Of a DNA stretch of 64,000 nucleotides, positions 53,535 to 64,000 are shown piece after piece. Position numbers and translations under genes: made by a program. Position 1 is the stretch's first letter. Each line of letters opens with the position of its first letter. Under the pieces are notes generated by a model that made no database searches, was not told the origin of the DNA, and worked only from the letters and a program-made list of their open reading frames with translations. The stretch covers positions 253,446,745 to 253,510,744 of the forward strand of contig NC_057804.1 of the NCBI RefSeq assembly GCF_018294505.1. Direction: 5' to 3'. Source of the DNA: Triticum aestivum. Lineage: Eukaryota; Streptophyta; Magnoliopsida; Poales; Poaceae.

Positions 53535-54990
53535 AATTCCTGCTCGTCCTCGAGTAGGTAAATGATAAAAAAGATAATTTTTGATGTGGAATGCTACCTA
53601 GCATAATCTTGATCATATATCTAATCATGGCATGAATATTAAGACACGAGTGATTCAAAGCAATAGTCTATCATTTTATATGAAAACAATAATACTTTGG
53701 GCATCCCAACAAATGTCTTTCAAAATATCAATGCTTCAGAACGTTATCCCTACAAAATCATATAGTCTTGTATGCTCCCTTTTCTTAACACAAGGTACCC
53801 CTCATGCCTATCCCGGTGTCAGCTAAGCAATTGTTTCATACTTTAGTATTCTCAAACTTCTTCAACTCTCATGCAATACATGAGCGTGAGCCATGGATAT
53901 AGCACTATGGGTGGAATAGAATATGATGGTGGAGGTTATGTGGAGAAGACAAAAAGGGAGAAAGTCTCACATCGACGCGGCTAATGAACGGGCTATGGAG
54001 ATGCCCATCAATTGATGTCAATTGGAGGAGTAGGGATTGCCATGCAACGGATGCACTAGAGCTATAAGTGTATGAAAGCTCAAACTGAAAACTAAGTGGG
54101 TGTGCATCCAACTTGCTTGCTCATGAAGACCTAGGGCATTTGAGGAAGCCCATCGTTGGAATATACAAGCCAAGTTCTATAATGAAAATTCCCACTAGTA
54201 TATGAAAGTGATAACATAGGAGACTCTCTATATGAAGAACTTGGTGCTACTCTGAAGCACAAGTGTGGTAAAAGGATAGTAACATTGCCCCCTTTTTTGG
54301 TGGGCTTCTTTGGCCCCCTTTTTTTAGGCTTCTTTGGCCTCTCCTTTTTTTATGGGGCAATGCTCTATAATTATGATCATCACACTTTATTTACTTACAA
54401 CTCATATTACAACTCGATACTAAAACAAAGATATGACTCTATATGAATGCCTCCGGTGGTGTACCGGGATGTGCAATGATCTAGCATAACAAAGATATCA
54501 AAAAATGGACAAGCCATGAAAACATCATGCTAGCTATCTTACGATCATGCAAAGCAATATGATAATGAATGCCCAGGTCATGTATATGATGATGATGGAA
54601 GTTGCATGGCAATATATCTTGGAATGGCTATGGAAATGCCATGCTAGGTAGGTATGGTGGCTGTTTTGAGGAAGATATAAGGAGGTTTATGTGTGATAGA
54701 GCGTATCATATCACGAGGTTTGGATGCACCGGCGAAGTTTGCACCAACTCTCGAGGTGAGAAAGGGCAATGCACGGTACCGAAGAGGCTAGCAATGATGG
54801 AAGGGTGAGAGTGCGTATAATCCATGGACTCAACATTAGTCATAAAGAACTCACATACTTATTACAAGAATTTATTAGCCCTTGAAACAAAGTACTACAC
54901 ACATACTCCTAGGGGGGGGGGGGTTGCTAGGAGTTAACCATCGCGCGCCCCCGACCTTCACGCAAAGATAAACAATCAAAATACAATGCA
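53535..54990 (-). other. Non-coding interior of the non-autonomous element, 3' part
   Basis: AT-rich with no gene. It includes a T-rich run (CCCTTTTTT strings near 54290-54350) and a run of 12-13 G at about 54910-54923. The inverted copy to the right does not include this part. Confidence 0.5.
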
Positions 54991-55226
54991 CGCCAATTTG
55001 GTTACATTGTTAGTAGACTATACGTGCATGCTTCGGGAATCACAAACCTTGACACCAATATCCTTACTAAACACAACCATCTACTAGTAGCTCCCACATA
55101 TTATCATCTCTTTATCGCAAAACTATTGCAAGGAATCAAACTTATCATATTCAGCGATCTACAAGTTTATGTAGGATTTTATGACTAACCATGTGAATGA
55201 CCAATTCCTGTCATCTCTCTAAATAG

Positions 55227-55424
55227 ATATAAGTGAAGCAAGAGAGTTTAATTCGTTCTACAAAAGATATGCCCACGCTCTAACCAATATAAGTGAAGCA
55301 AAAGAGCATTCTACAAATGACGGTTTTCTATGTAAAGAGAAACAGGCAATCCAAACTTCAAATGATATAAGTGAAACACATGAAGCATTCAATAAAGCCA
55401 TACTCAAAAGATATAAGTGAAGTG
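55227..55424. repeat. Four spaced copies of ATATAAGTGAAGC
   Basis: Copies start near 55227, 55287, 55364 and 55411, with spacings of about 60, 77 and 47 bases. The third reads ATATAAGTGAAAC. The reverse-complement copies in the inverted arm stand near 61264, 61313, 61391 and 61451 in the same order, with a few changes. The sequence between copies is less repetitive. No function is known to me. Confidence 0.75.
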
Positions 55425-56455
55425 CAATGATCATTCTATAAATCAACCAAGGACTATCTCATACCAGCATGGTGCATAAAAGAAAAATTAAAACTAAATG
55501 CAAAAGACGCTCCAAGATTTGCACATATCGCATGAACGAAACGAATACGAAAACATACCGATACTTGTTGAAGAAAGAGGGGATGCCTTCCGGGGCATCC
55601 CCAAGCTTAGACGCTTGAGTCTCCTTGAATATTTACTTGGGGTGCCTTGGGAATCCCCAAGCTTGAGCTCTTGCCTCTCTTCCTTTTCCTCATATCGAGA
55701 CCTCCTCGATCAAACACTTCATCCACACAAAACTTCAATAGAAAACTCGGTAAGATCCCTTAATATAATAAAGCAAATCACTACTCTAAGTTCTGTAGCA
55801 AACCAATTCATATTTTTTTCATTGTGTCTACTGTAATATAGCTTTTCCACGGCTTAATCCATTGATAGGAATTGATAGTTTCATCAAAACAAGCAAACTT
55901 TGCATCAAAAACAGAATCTGTCAAAAACAGAACAGTCTGTAGCAATATGAACATTCACCATAATTCTGGTATCCCAAGAATTCTACCAAAATTAGGAAAA
56001 ATAAACAATTTGTACAGCAAGACAGTGCAGAAAGAATCAAAACCGTTTGACGTTCCTGTTAAAAATGTAAAATCGCGCACTACAGCCAAAGTTTCTGTCC
56101 TGCACCGTACAAACCAACAAGCATTGTAAACATCCTAAAGGCAAACCTTAGCACATTATTTTTATAATACAATGGAATTGTACAAGGGGGTAATTATTTT
56201 TGATGAAAATTTTCTGTAATTAAGATTCACAAAGTTTCCGTGAGCATGAACAAAGTTCAAGGCTAGCTCCCACTTCAACAATGCTTGTCTTTCTCACTTT
56301 CACTTTCCTTTTGAAAAGTTTTGGGTTCCCCTCTTTATTTTTTTTGTTTTAAACTATATAAAAGCACTCAACAGAAATAAATGACTCTCTAAAACTTCTG
56401 GCTTGTCTCCCTGGCAGCGCTTTTCTTTAAAGCCATTAATCTAGGCATATAGTGC

Positions 56456-57769
56456 TCAACTAATGGATCCACCTGGATCCCAAGGTATATCAAAGCCAAT
56501 TTTAATTAACAATGATTTGTAATTTAGTAGTGAGCACAAAGTAACATATATCAAGCAATAACGAAGTCTAACTCTCTTCCTATGCATCGGCATGTCATAA
56601 AAGAACAATTCATGCACACCAAGTAAAAGCCAATGCATAGTATAAGTAGTTTCCTGCAATTCTATCGTGTTGGAAACATAGAGAGGTGGAGATATAGTTC
56701 CTCTCTCATAATAATTGCAAGTAGGAGTAGCAAGCACATGCATATTATATCTATCAAAATCATCATGTGTAGTAGTAACATGCAACCCATCAATATAATC
56801 CTTAATAAGGGCAAACTTCTCCGATATAGTGTAGTAGGGAGAATTCAAGAAGATAATAGGACTATCATGCGTGGGTGCAATAGCAACTATTTCATGTTTA
56901 ACATAAGAAACTATAGCAAGTTCATCTCCATAAGCATAATTCATATTGGCATCTTGGCAACAAGCATAGCAAGCATCAAAAAGGGATATTTCAAACGAAT
57001 TAAAGGGATCATAGCAATCATCCTTCAGTAAGCACGAAGGGGAATTAAACAATGTATGAGTTGAAGAGTTACTCTCATTAGAAGGTGGGCATGGGTAGCT
57101 AATCTGCTCTTCCTCCTTTTGTTCTTTGCTCTCCTCATCATCTTTTTCATCCAATGAGCTCACAGTTTCATTAATTTCTTATTCCATAGACTCCTGCAAG
57201 ATATTAGTCTCTTCTTGGACAGCGGAGGAGTCCTCACTATATGGTTTAACATAGGCATTAGAAGCATAATTATCATAACAATATAAATTTTCAGATTTGT
57301 AGAGAGTAGCATCATACTTTCCAATCAAAGAAGCAATTTCATAAGCACCCTTAAAAGCAACAAATTCTTCAATTTGATGAACATCATAGTAATTATAAAC
57401 ACCCTTAGCATACGCAGATACGGTTCCATTATCACTGAACTCACATTGGTAGGGAAGGTGTTTCTTAGGGTTTTCAGAACAACAAATAAGATCATATATT
57501 TCACATAAATTCCAAGCATAGCATTGCAAATGATGAATTTGATCTAGTAAAAGTTTCCCTTTTTGAGATAAGCGGCGTCGCACATAACAAGCATGCTCAT
57601 CTAAAGATTTTCCCTCAACTAAGCTAGTTGGGGTTTCAGCACGAGCGCAAAGGGATCAAAGATGATCCAATTAAAAAGCTTCAGGAGTGTAATAGATTTT
57701 GAGTGGTTCTTCAACCATTGGTGTAGTAGGTACAACTATTTTTTTTGGTATTTTGCATTTCCTACCCAT
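56456..57769 (-). pseudogene. ORF of unknown function in non-autonomous Athila-like element
   Basis: The frame of 437 codons begins at ATG 57769 (MGRKCKIPKKIVVPTTPMVE) about 100 bases after the PBS. It ends at 56456 and is broken by three in-frame stops (codons 33 and 38, and near 57179). No frameshift is needed. The protein is acidic and rich in Tyr, Asn and Cys (LQCYAWNLCEIYDLICC, DACYACCQDANMNYAYGDEL, THDDFDRYNMHVLATPT). It has no gag knuckle and no enzyme motif. I recognise it only as a type of ORF in non-autonomous cereal elements. Confidence 0.6.
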
Positions 57770-57870
57770 AACTAAAGATAGAAAACAACTTAGAACAGCA
57801 AATAAAAATTACTTAGTGATAAAGCAAACAAGCACACACGAGAATATTCACCCCACGCTATGACTCCCCG

Positions 57871-57882
57871 GCAACGGTGCTA
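57871..57882 (-). other. Primer binding site, degenerate TGGCGCCGTTGC type
   Basis: The minus strand reads TAGCACCGTTGC, two changes from the standard, eleven bases after the LTR end at 57894. Confidence 0.7.
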
Positions 57883-57893
57883 GAAAAAGGTCT

Positions 57894-59016
57894 TGATAAC
57901 CCACAAGTGTAGGGGATAATTGTAGCCTCTTTTGATAAGTAAGAGTGTTGAACCCAATGAGGAGCTAAAGGTAGAACAAATATTCTCTCAAGTCCTATCT
58001 GCCACTGATACAACTCTACGCACGCTTAGTGTTTGCTTTACCTAGAACAAGTATGAAACTAGAAGTACTTTGTATGTGTTGTTGGATAGGTTTGCAAGAT
58101 AATAAAGAGCACGTAAATATAAACTAGGGGCTATTTAGATAAAGAAGCAATAAATTAAATATGGCGAGTGTGGAAAAGTGGTGGTAGGAGTTGTGAAAGT
58201 GTCCCTAAGCAATTGACTACTTTACTAGACCGATAGCAAGTTTTATGTGGGAGAGACATAAGCTAGCATACTTTCTCTTCTTGGATCATATGCACTTATG
58301 ATTGGAACTCTAGCAAGCATCCGCAACTACTAAAGATCATTAAGGTAAAACCCAACCATAGCATTAAAGCATCAAGTCCCCTTTATCCCATACGCCACAA
58401 CCCCCTTACACAATCATGAACGTATTGCAACACCCTACAGCGGGAATCCCTCACGCTTGCACGATACAGAGGGCACAATAAGACATCAACATAACCACAA
58501 GCTAATTAAACCAATCATAGAAATTCATCAATCACCGATAGGACAATGAAAATCTACTCAGACATCATAGGATGGCAACACACCATTGGATAACAATATG
58601 AAGCATAAAGCACCATGTTCAAGTAGAGGGTACAGAGGGTTGCGGGAGAGTGGACCGCTGAATATAGAAGGGGGAAGGTGATGGAGATGTTGGTGAAGAT
58701 GATGGCGGTGTTGGTGTAGATCGCGGTGATGATGATGGACCCCGGCAGCGTTCCAGCGCCATCGGAAGCAAGGGGGAGAGAGCCCCCCTTCTTCTTCATC
58801 TTCCTTGACCTTCTCCCTAGATGGAAGAAGGGTTTAACCTCTGGTCCTTGGCTCCCATGATGTGAGAGGGGCGAGAGCCCCTCCGAGATTGGATCTATCT
58901 CGCTATCTCTCTCTATTTCTGCGCTCTCAGATTCTGCCCTGGCACCGTTTCTTCTATATCCGGAGATCCGTAACTCCGATTGGACTGAAACCTTCACCCA
59001 GATATTTTTCCAAAAA
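57894..59016 (-). repeat. 5' LTR of non-autonomous Athila-like element, start truncated
   Basis: This aligns with 51981-53103 or so of the 3' LTR, from the shared TGATAAC end to CCAAAAA at 59016, where similarity ends abruptly. About 400 bp of the LTR beginning are missing. Confidence 0.85.
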
Positions 59017-59484
59017 CATTCGCGATGTGGAGGGACCAAGACATACCGGAAGCGTGGAGACAAAGCTCAAAGCTATGGAACAACAAGTTTTCAAGTGCCA
59101 AGGGATGGTGGAGCACGGACTTAATGCCAAACAGATGATGATCGTAGAGTTCACAACAACCACAAGCTGGACCCCAAGAACATTGGGGACACCATCTTCA
59201 AGCTTCATGAGAAAATCGAGCACCTCCAATCCCATATCTATGACCTGCAAAACCAAAACTGTGAGTATGAATATAGATTCAAGAGGATGAGTTTGGCTGT
59301 AGATTTGAGGATCCCGGAGACTCGATCATCCTTCTATGATGGTGAGCCTATGCCTTGGAAGATGGACGACAAGCCTACATCATCAACAACTCCTTCTTCA
59401 CCGCCTCCGAGGACATAATCACATGGGTAAGAAATTCACCGCCTTCATCACCAACTCTTCCTCCCTCTATGCAGCGGTGTAACC
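59017..59484 (+). pseudogene. Fragment of coiled-coil gag-like protein between the inverted copies
   Basis: Plus-strand residues VETKLKAMEQQVFKCQGMVE, then in another frame DTIFKLHEKIEHLQSHIYDL, RFKRMSLAVDLRIPETRSSF and DGEPMPWK, belong to a coiled-coil protein that I recall from cereal retrotransposons. It is present only as this C-terminal piece. It fills the centre of the inverted repeat and belongs to neither arm. Confidence 0.6.
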
Positions 59485-60280
59485 TCTCTTTTACCCGCTG
59501 TAATCTCTACTTAAACATGGTGCTCAGCTCTATATATTATTTCCCAATGATGTATGGCTATCCTATGATGTTTGAGTAGATCCGTTTTGTCCTATGGGTT
59601 AATTGATGATCGTGATTGGTTTGAGTTGCATGTTTTATTATTGGTGCTGTCCTATGGTGCTCTCCGTGTCGCGCAAGCATGAGGGATCCCCGCTGTAGGG
59701 TTTGCAATATGTTCATGATTTTCTTATGGTGGGTGGCGTGAGTGATAGAAGCACATACCCGAGTAAGTAGGTTGTTTGTGTATGGGATAAAGGGGACTTG
59801 ATACTTTAATGCTATGGTTGGGTTTTACCTTAATGATCTTTAGTAGTTGCGGCTGCTTGCTAGAGTTCCAATCATAAGTGCATATAATCCAAGAAGAGAA
59901 AGTATGTTAGCTTATGCCTCTCCCTCAAATAAAATTGCAATAGTGATTACCGGTCTAGTTATCCATTGCCTAGGGACAAATAACTTTCTTGTGACAAAAA
60001 GATCTCTACTAAAACTAACTTAGTTGTGTCTTCATCTAAACAGCCCCTACCTTTTATTTACGTGCTCTTTATTATCTTGCAAACCTATCCAACAACACCT
60101 ACAAAGTACTTCTAGTTTCATACTTGTTCTAGGTAAAGCGTACACTAAGCATGCGTATAGTCGTATCAGTGGCAAATAGGACTTGAGAGAATATTTGTTC
60201 TACCTTTAGCTCCTCGTTGGGTTCGACACTCTTACTTATCGAAAGAGGCTACAATTATCCCCTACACTTGTGTGTTATGA
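59485..60280 (+). repeat. LTR fragment of plus-strand copy
   Basis: Reverse-complement similarity to 51981-52780 and 57894-58650. It ends TGTGTTATGA where the relatives end GTGGGTTATCA. Confidence 0.8.
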
Positions 60281-61704
60281 AGACCTTTTAGAGAGTCATT
60301 TATTTTTGTTGAGTGCTTTTATATAGTTTAAAAACAAAAAAAATAAAGAGGGGAACCCAAAACTTTTCAAAAAGGAAAGTGAAAGTGAGAAAGACAAGCA
60401 TTGTTGAACTGGGAGAGCTCCTTGAACTTTGTTCATGCTCACGGAAACTTTGTGAATCTTAATTACAGAAACTTTTTATCAAAAATAATTATCCCTTTGT
60501 ACAATTCCATTGTATTATAAAAATAATTTGCCAAGGTTTGCCTTTAGGATGTTTACAATGCTTGTTGGTTTGGACGGTGCAGGACAGAAACTTTGTCTGA
60601 AGTGCACGATTTTACATTTTTTACTGGAACGTCAAAAGGTTCTGATTCCTTTTGCAATGTCTTGCTATACATATTTTTTATTTGTCCTAATTTTTGTAGA
60701 ATTGTTGGAGTAAAATAAGTATGGTGAATGTTCAGATTGCTACAGACTGTTCTGTTTCTGACAGATTCTGTTTTTGATGCATAGTTTACTTGTTTCGATG
60801 AAACTATCAATTTCTATCAGTGGATTAAGCCATGGAAAAGTTATATTAAAGTAGAAACAATGCAAAAACAAAGTTTGAATTGGTTTGCAACAGTACTTAG
60901 AGTAGTAATTTGCTTTATTATAATAACGGATCTTACCGAGTTTTCTGTTGAAGTTTTGTGTGGATGAAGTGTTTGATCGAGGAGGTCTCAATATGAGGAA
61001 AAGGAGGTGAGGCAAGAGCTCAAGCTTGGGGATGCCCAAGGCACCACAAGTAAATATTCAAGTATACTCTAGCATCTAAGCTTGGAGATGGCCCGGAAGG
61101 CATCCCCTCTTTCTTCAACAAGTATCAGTATGTTTTCGTATTCGTTTCGTTCATGCGATATGTGCAAGTCTTGGAGCGTCTTTTGCATTTAGTTTTCACT
61201 TTTCTTTTATGCACCATGCTGTTATGAGATAGTCCATGGTTGATTTATAGAATTCTCATTGCACTTCACTTAAATCTTTTGAGTATGGCTTTATATATAG
61301 AATGCTTCATGTGCTTCACTTATATCTTTTGAAGTTTGGATTGCCTGTTTCTCTTCACATAGAAAACCGCCATTTGTAGAATGCTCTTTTGCTTCAGTTA
61401 AATTTGTTAGAGCACGGGCATATCTTTTGTAGAAATAATTAAACTCTCTTGCTTCACTTATATCTACTTACAGAGATGACATGAATTGGTCATTCACATG
61501 GTTAGTCGTAAAATCCTACGTAAACTTGTCGATCGCTGAATATGATATGTTTGGTTCCTCGCAATAGTTTTGCGATATAAAGATGGTGATATTAGAGTCA
61601 AGCTAGTGGGTAGTTGTGGATTGTAGAAATACTTGTGTTGAAGTTTGTGATTCCCGTAGCATGCACGTATGGTGAACCGTTGTGTAACGAAGTTGGAGCA
61701 TAGG
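59485..61704 (+). mobile_element. Truncated plus-strand copy of the same non-autonomous family
   Basis: An LTR without its beginning (59485-60280) is followed directly by interior sequence homologous to 54991-56394 of the minus copy. The PBS and the whole ORF are missing; the junction reads AGACC-TTTT-AGAGAG at 60281-60295. The right end near 61704 passes into Athila-like pol without an LTR. Confidence 0.8.
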
Positions 61705-63519
61705 AGATATGTCTCATGAGTTTAATTTTGCTAAATTTCGTAGACAACCCCATGATAAAGAATTGCCTAGTAAAGATGAAATCATTGGTCTTGCTTCTAT
61801 TGTCGTGCCTCCTACTGATCCTTTAGAATAATATTTTCTAGACCACGAAAACGATATGATTATGAATGAAAGAAGGGAGATAGATGAAGTATTCTTTCAA
61901 CAGGGTCCTATTCTGAAACACAACTTGCTAGTTGAAATCCTAGGGGATCATCCTCCACCCAAGGGTGATCCCGTGTTTGAGTTTAAACCGCTACCTGATA
62001 ATCTTAAATATGCTTATCTTGATGAAAAGAAGAGATATCCTGTTATTATTAGTGCTAACATTTCAGAGTAGGAAGAGGAAAGACTATTGAAAACTCTGAA
62101 GAAGCACCGTTCTTCTATTGTATATACTCTTGATGATCTCAAATGCATTAGTCCCACTCTATGCCAATACAAAATTAAATTGGACGAAGGCTCCAAACCA
62201 GTTAGAGATCATCAATGACGGTTAAATCCTAAGATGAAGGAAGTGGTAAGAAAGGAGATACTAAAGCTCCTCGAGGCAGGTATAATTTATCCCGTTGCTG
62301 ATATTGATTGGGTAAGTCCTGTCCATTGCGTCCCTAAGAAGGGAGGTATTACAGTTGTTCCTAGTGATAAAGGTGAATTGATCCCGCAAAGAATTATTAC
62401 AGGTTATAGGATGGTAATTGATTTCCGCAAATTAAATAAAGCTACTAAGAAAGATCATTACCCTTTACCTTTTATTGATCAAATGCTAGAAAGACTATCC
62501 AAACATACACATTTTTGCTTTCTAGATGGTTATTCTAGTTTCTCTCAAATACCTATGTCAGCAGACAATCAATCAAAGACCACTTTCACTTGCCCTTTCG
62601 GTACTTTTGCTTATAGACGTATGCCTTTTGGTTTATGTAATGCACCTACTACCTTTCAAAGATGCATGATGGATATATTCTTTGACTTTTGTGAAAAGAT
62701 TTGTGAGGTATTCGTGGACGATTTCTCCGTTTATGGATCCTATTTTGATGATTGCTTGAGCAACCTTGATCGAGTTTTGCTGAAATGTGAAGACACTAGT
62801 CTCGTCTTGAATTGGGAAAAGTGTCACTTTATGGTTAATGAAGGCATTGTCTTGGGGCATAAAATTTCTGAAAGAGGTATTGAAGTTGATAAAGCTAAAG
62901 TTGATGCTATTGAAAAGATGCCATGTCCCAAGGACATTAAAGGTATATGAAGTTTCCTTCGTCATGCCGGTTTTTATAGGAGGTTCATTAAGGACTTTTC
63001 TAAGATCTCTAGCCCTCTGACTAATTTATTGCAAAAAGATATTCATTTTGTCTTCGATGTTGATTGTGTAGAAGCATTTGAAATACTTCAAAAAACTTTG
63101 ATCACTGCACCTATTGTTCAGCCACCTGATTGGAATCTACCCTTTGAAATTATGTGTGATGCTAGTGATTATGCTGTAGGTGTCGTTCTAGGGCACAGAG
63201 TTGATAAGAAGTTAAATGTTATCCAGTATGCTAGTAAAACTCTTGACACTGCCCAGAGAAATTATGCTACTACTGAAAAAGAATTCTTAGTAGTTGTATT
63301 TGCTTGTGATAAGTTCAGACCTTATATTGTTGATTCTAAAGTAACTATTCACACTGATCATGCTGCAATTAAATATCTTATGGAAAAGAAGATGCTAAGC
63401 CTAGACTTATTAGATGGGTTCTCTTGCTCCAAGAATTTGATTTGCATATTATTGATAGAAAGGGAGCTGAGAACCCCGTTGCAGACAACTTGTCTAGGTT
63501 AGAGAATGTTCTTGATGAC
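61705..63519 (+). pseudogene. Athila-like reverse transcriptase and RNase H
   Basis: The plus strand codes the linker before RT (FAKFRRQPHDKELPSKDEII, FEFKPLPDNLKYAYLDEKKR) and RT (VVRKEILKLLEAGIIYPVAD, RMVIDFRKLNKATKKDHYPL, RRMPFGLCNAPTTFQRCMMD). The active site EVFVDDFSVYG is intact. RNase H follows ([48 protein letters not shown]). RT is open over 238 codons (62234-62950) and RNase H over 157 (63029-63502), with stops at about 61830, 62070, 62215 and 62948 and a one-base deletion near 63395. Integrase is cut off by the LTR at 63524. Protease and gag are absent on the left. Confidence 0.85.
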
Positions 63520-63523
63520 CCAC

Positions 63524-64000
63524 TGTGACGCCCCCGCTTCAATTGTACACTAATCATGCACGCAAATGTGTACGATCAAGATCAAGGACTCACGGGAAGA
63601 TATCACAACACAACTCTAAAAAGTAAAATAAGTCATACAAGCATCATATTACAAGCCGTGGGCATCGAGGGCTCGAATACAAGTGCTCGAACATAAACGA
63701 GTCAGCGGAAGCAACAATATCTGAGTACAGACATCAGTTAAACAAGTTGCCATAAGATGGCTAGCACAAACTGTGATACAGATCAAAAGAGGCGCATGCC
63801 TCCTGCCTGGGATCCTCCTAACTACTCCTGGTCGTCGTCAGCGGCCTGCACGTAGTAGTAGGCACCTCCAATGTAGTAGGAGTCTTCATCGACGGTGGCG
63901 TCTGTCTCCCAGGCTTCAACATCTAGTTGCGGCATCCGAGAAGAAGAGGAAACAGGGGGAAAAGAGGGAGCAAAGCAACCGTGAGTACTCATCCAAAGTA
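63524..64000 (-). repeat. End of a second TGTGACGCCC-family LTR, opposite orientation
   Basis: From 63524 the plus strand is the reverse complement of the last ~480 bp of the LTR at 30252-32580. Shared landmarks are the 73-bp terminal repeat, GAGCACTTG/CAAGTGCTC, AGATATTGTTTC in reverse, and AGTACTCA. So this is the 3' end of an LTR on the minus strand, either the 3' LTR of an element to the right or a solo LTR. The flank CCCAC (63519-63523) should be its target duplication. Confidence 0.85.

Larger units (their letters stand above)
51981..59016 (-). mobile_element. Non-autonomous Athila-like element, 5' LTR truncated
   Basis: The 3' LTR (51981-53520) and the truncated 5' LTR (57894-59016) are direct repeats. 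Between them, in minus orientation, are a PBS, one ORF of unknown function and about 2.9 kb of non-coding sequence, then a polypurine tract. No gag core, protease, RT or integrase is seen, so it depends on other elements. GTGGT at 51976-51980 should be the left target duplication. The start of the 5' LTR is lost at 59016. Confidence 0.85.
54991..61704. repeat. Large head-to-head inverted repeat of one Athila-like family
   Basis: The left arm (54991-56394 and 57894-about 58650, minus orientation) reads as the reverse complement of the right arm (60281-61704 and 59485-60280, plus orientation). Identity is high by eye, with scattered changes. The LTR beginnings face each other across 59017-59484. 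The left arm has about 1.5 kb (56395-57893) with the ORF and PBS that the right arm lacks. Confidence 0.85.

Noticed and set aside
54905..54925. Long G run, and C runs near 3411 and 45643, as quadruplex-type signals
   Set aside because: Homopolymers, not spaced G tracts; length may also be a sequencing error.
30252..64000. Related LTR ends at 30252 and 63524 as the two LTRs of one 33-kb element
   Set aside because: They are in opposite orientation (the right one is the reverse complement of the left LTR's end), so they are two separate insertions; the likeness at first sight comes from the terminal inverted repeats.
1..64000. tRNA, rRNA, CRISPR array, bacterial operon or viral genome
   Set aside because: None supported on either strand; the only tRNA-like sequence is the SINE promoter, and all polyprotein parts belong to LTR retrotransposons.

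Overview
The window is a stretch of large-genome grass DNA, most likely from a Triticeae species (wheat, Aegilops or barley type). It is built almost entirely of nested transposable elements. The call rests on a Fatima-like LTR that I recognise from memory, on Athila-like LTRs beginning TGATACGTCTCC, on Tat-lineage and chromovirus Ty3/gypsy polyproteins, and on the depth of nesting. I see no intact cellular gene. Nearly every element reading frame carries stops or frameshifts.

Layout. 1-3192: 5' end of a minus-strand Athila-like element (gag, PBS, LTR) whose LTR holds a tRNA-derived SINE with a perfect 10-bp duplication. 3193-7456: a decayed plus-strand coiled-coil ORF and a minus-strand LTR with PBS. 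7457-18450: a minus-strand Tat-lineage pol (integrase, dual RNase H, RT). It is split inside the RNase H by a complete 7.15-kb Tat-like element (9728-16880, 882-bp LTRs, GATAT duplication) that carries an antisense B3-like ORF behind its own TATA box. 18453-30251: a plus-strand gypsy element (LTR, tRNA-Met-like PBS, gag). Its gag is split by a minus-strand element (21609-28611) that in turn contains a truncated Fatima-like element and a 288-bp assembly gap. 30252-38778: a plus-strand chromovirus with an extra ORF before gag and two LTRs that do not match each other. 38779-51980: a minus-strand Athila-like element without RT or integrase, interrupted by a ~6.6-kb Helitron (about 40477-47125) carrying exon fragments of GAPDH and probably UFC1. 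51981-61704: two copies of one non-autonomous Athila-like family in head-to-head inverted orientation. 61705-63519: plus-strand Athila-like RT/RNase H. 63524-64000: the end of a second LTR of the family seen at 30252, in the opposite orientation.

How the parts relate. The gag, protease, RT, RNase H and integrase pieces would once have served retrotransposition; none now looks functional. The order of insertion can be read from the nesting. The Fatima-like element is younger than the element at 21609-28611, which is younger than its plus-strand host. The 9728-16880 element is younger than the Tat pol it splits. The Helitron is younger than the Athila-like element around it. The most distinctive content is the antisense B3-like ORF, the Helitron gene capture, the LTR family with 73-bp terminal inverted repeats, the extra pre-gag ORF, and repeated short motifs in the non-autonomous Athila-like family. 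Family names and domain calls come from recalled families, not from a search.
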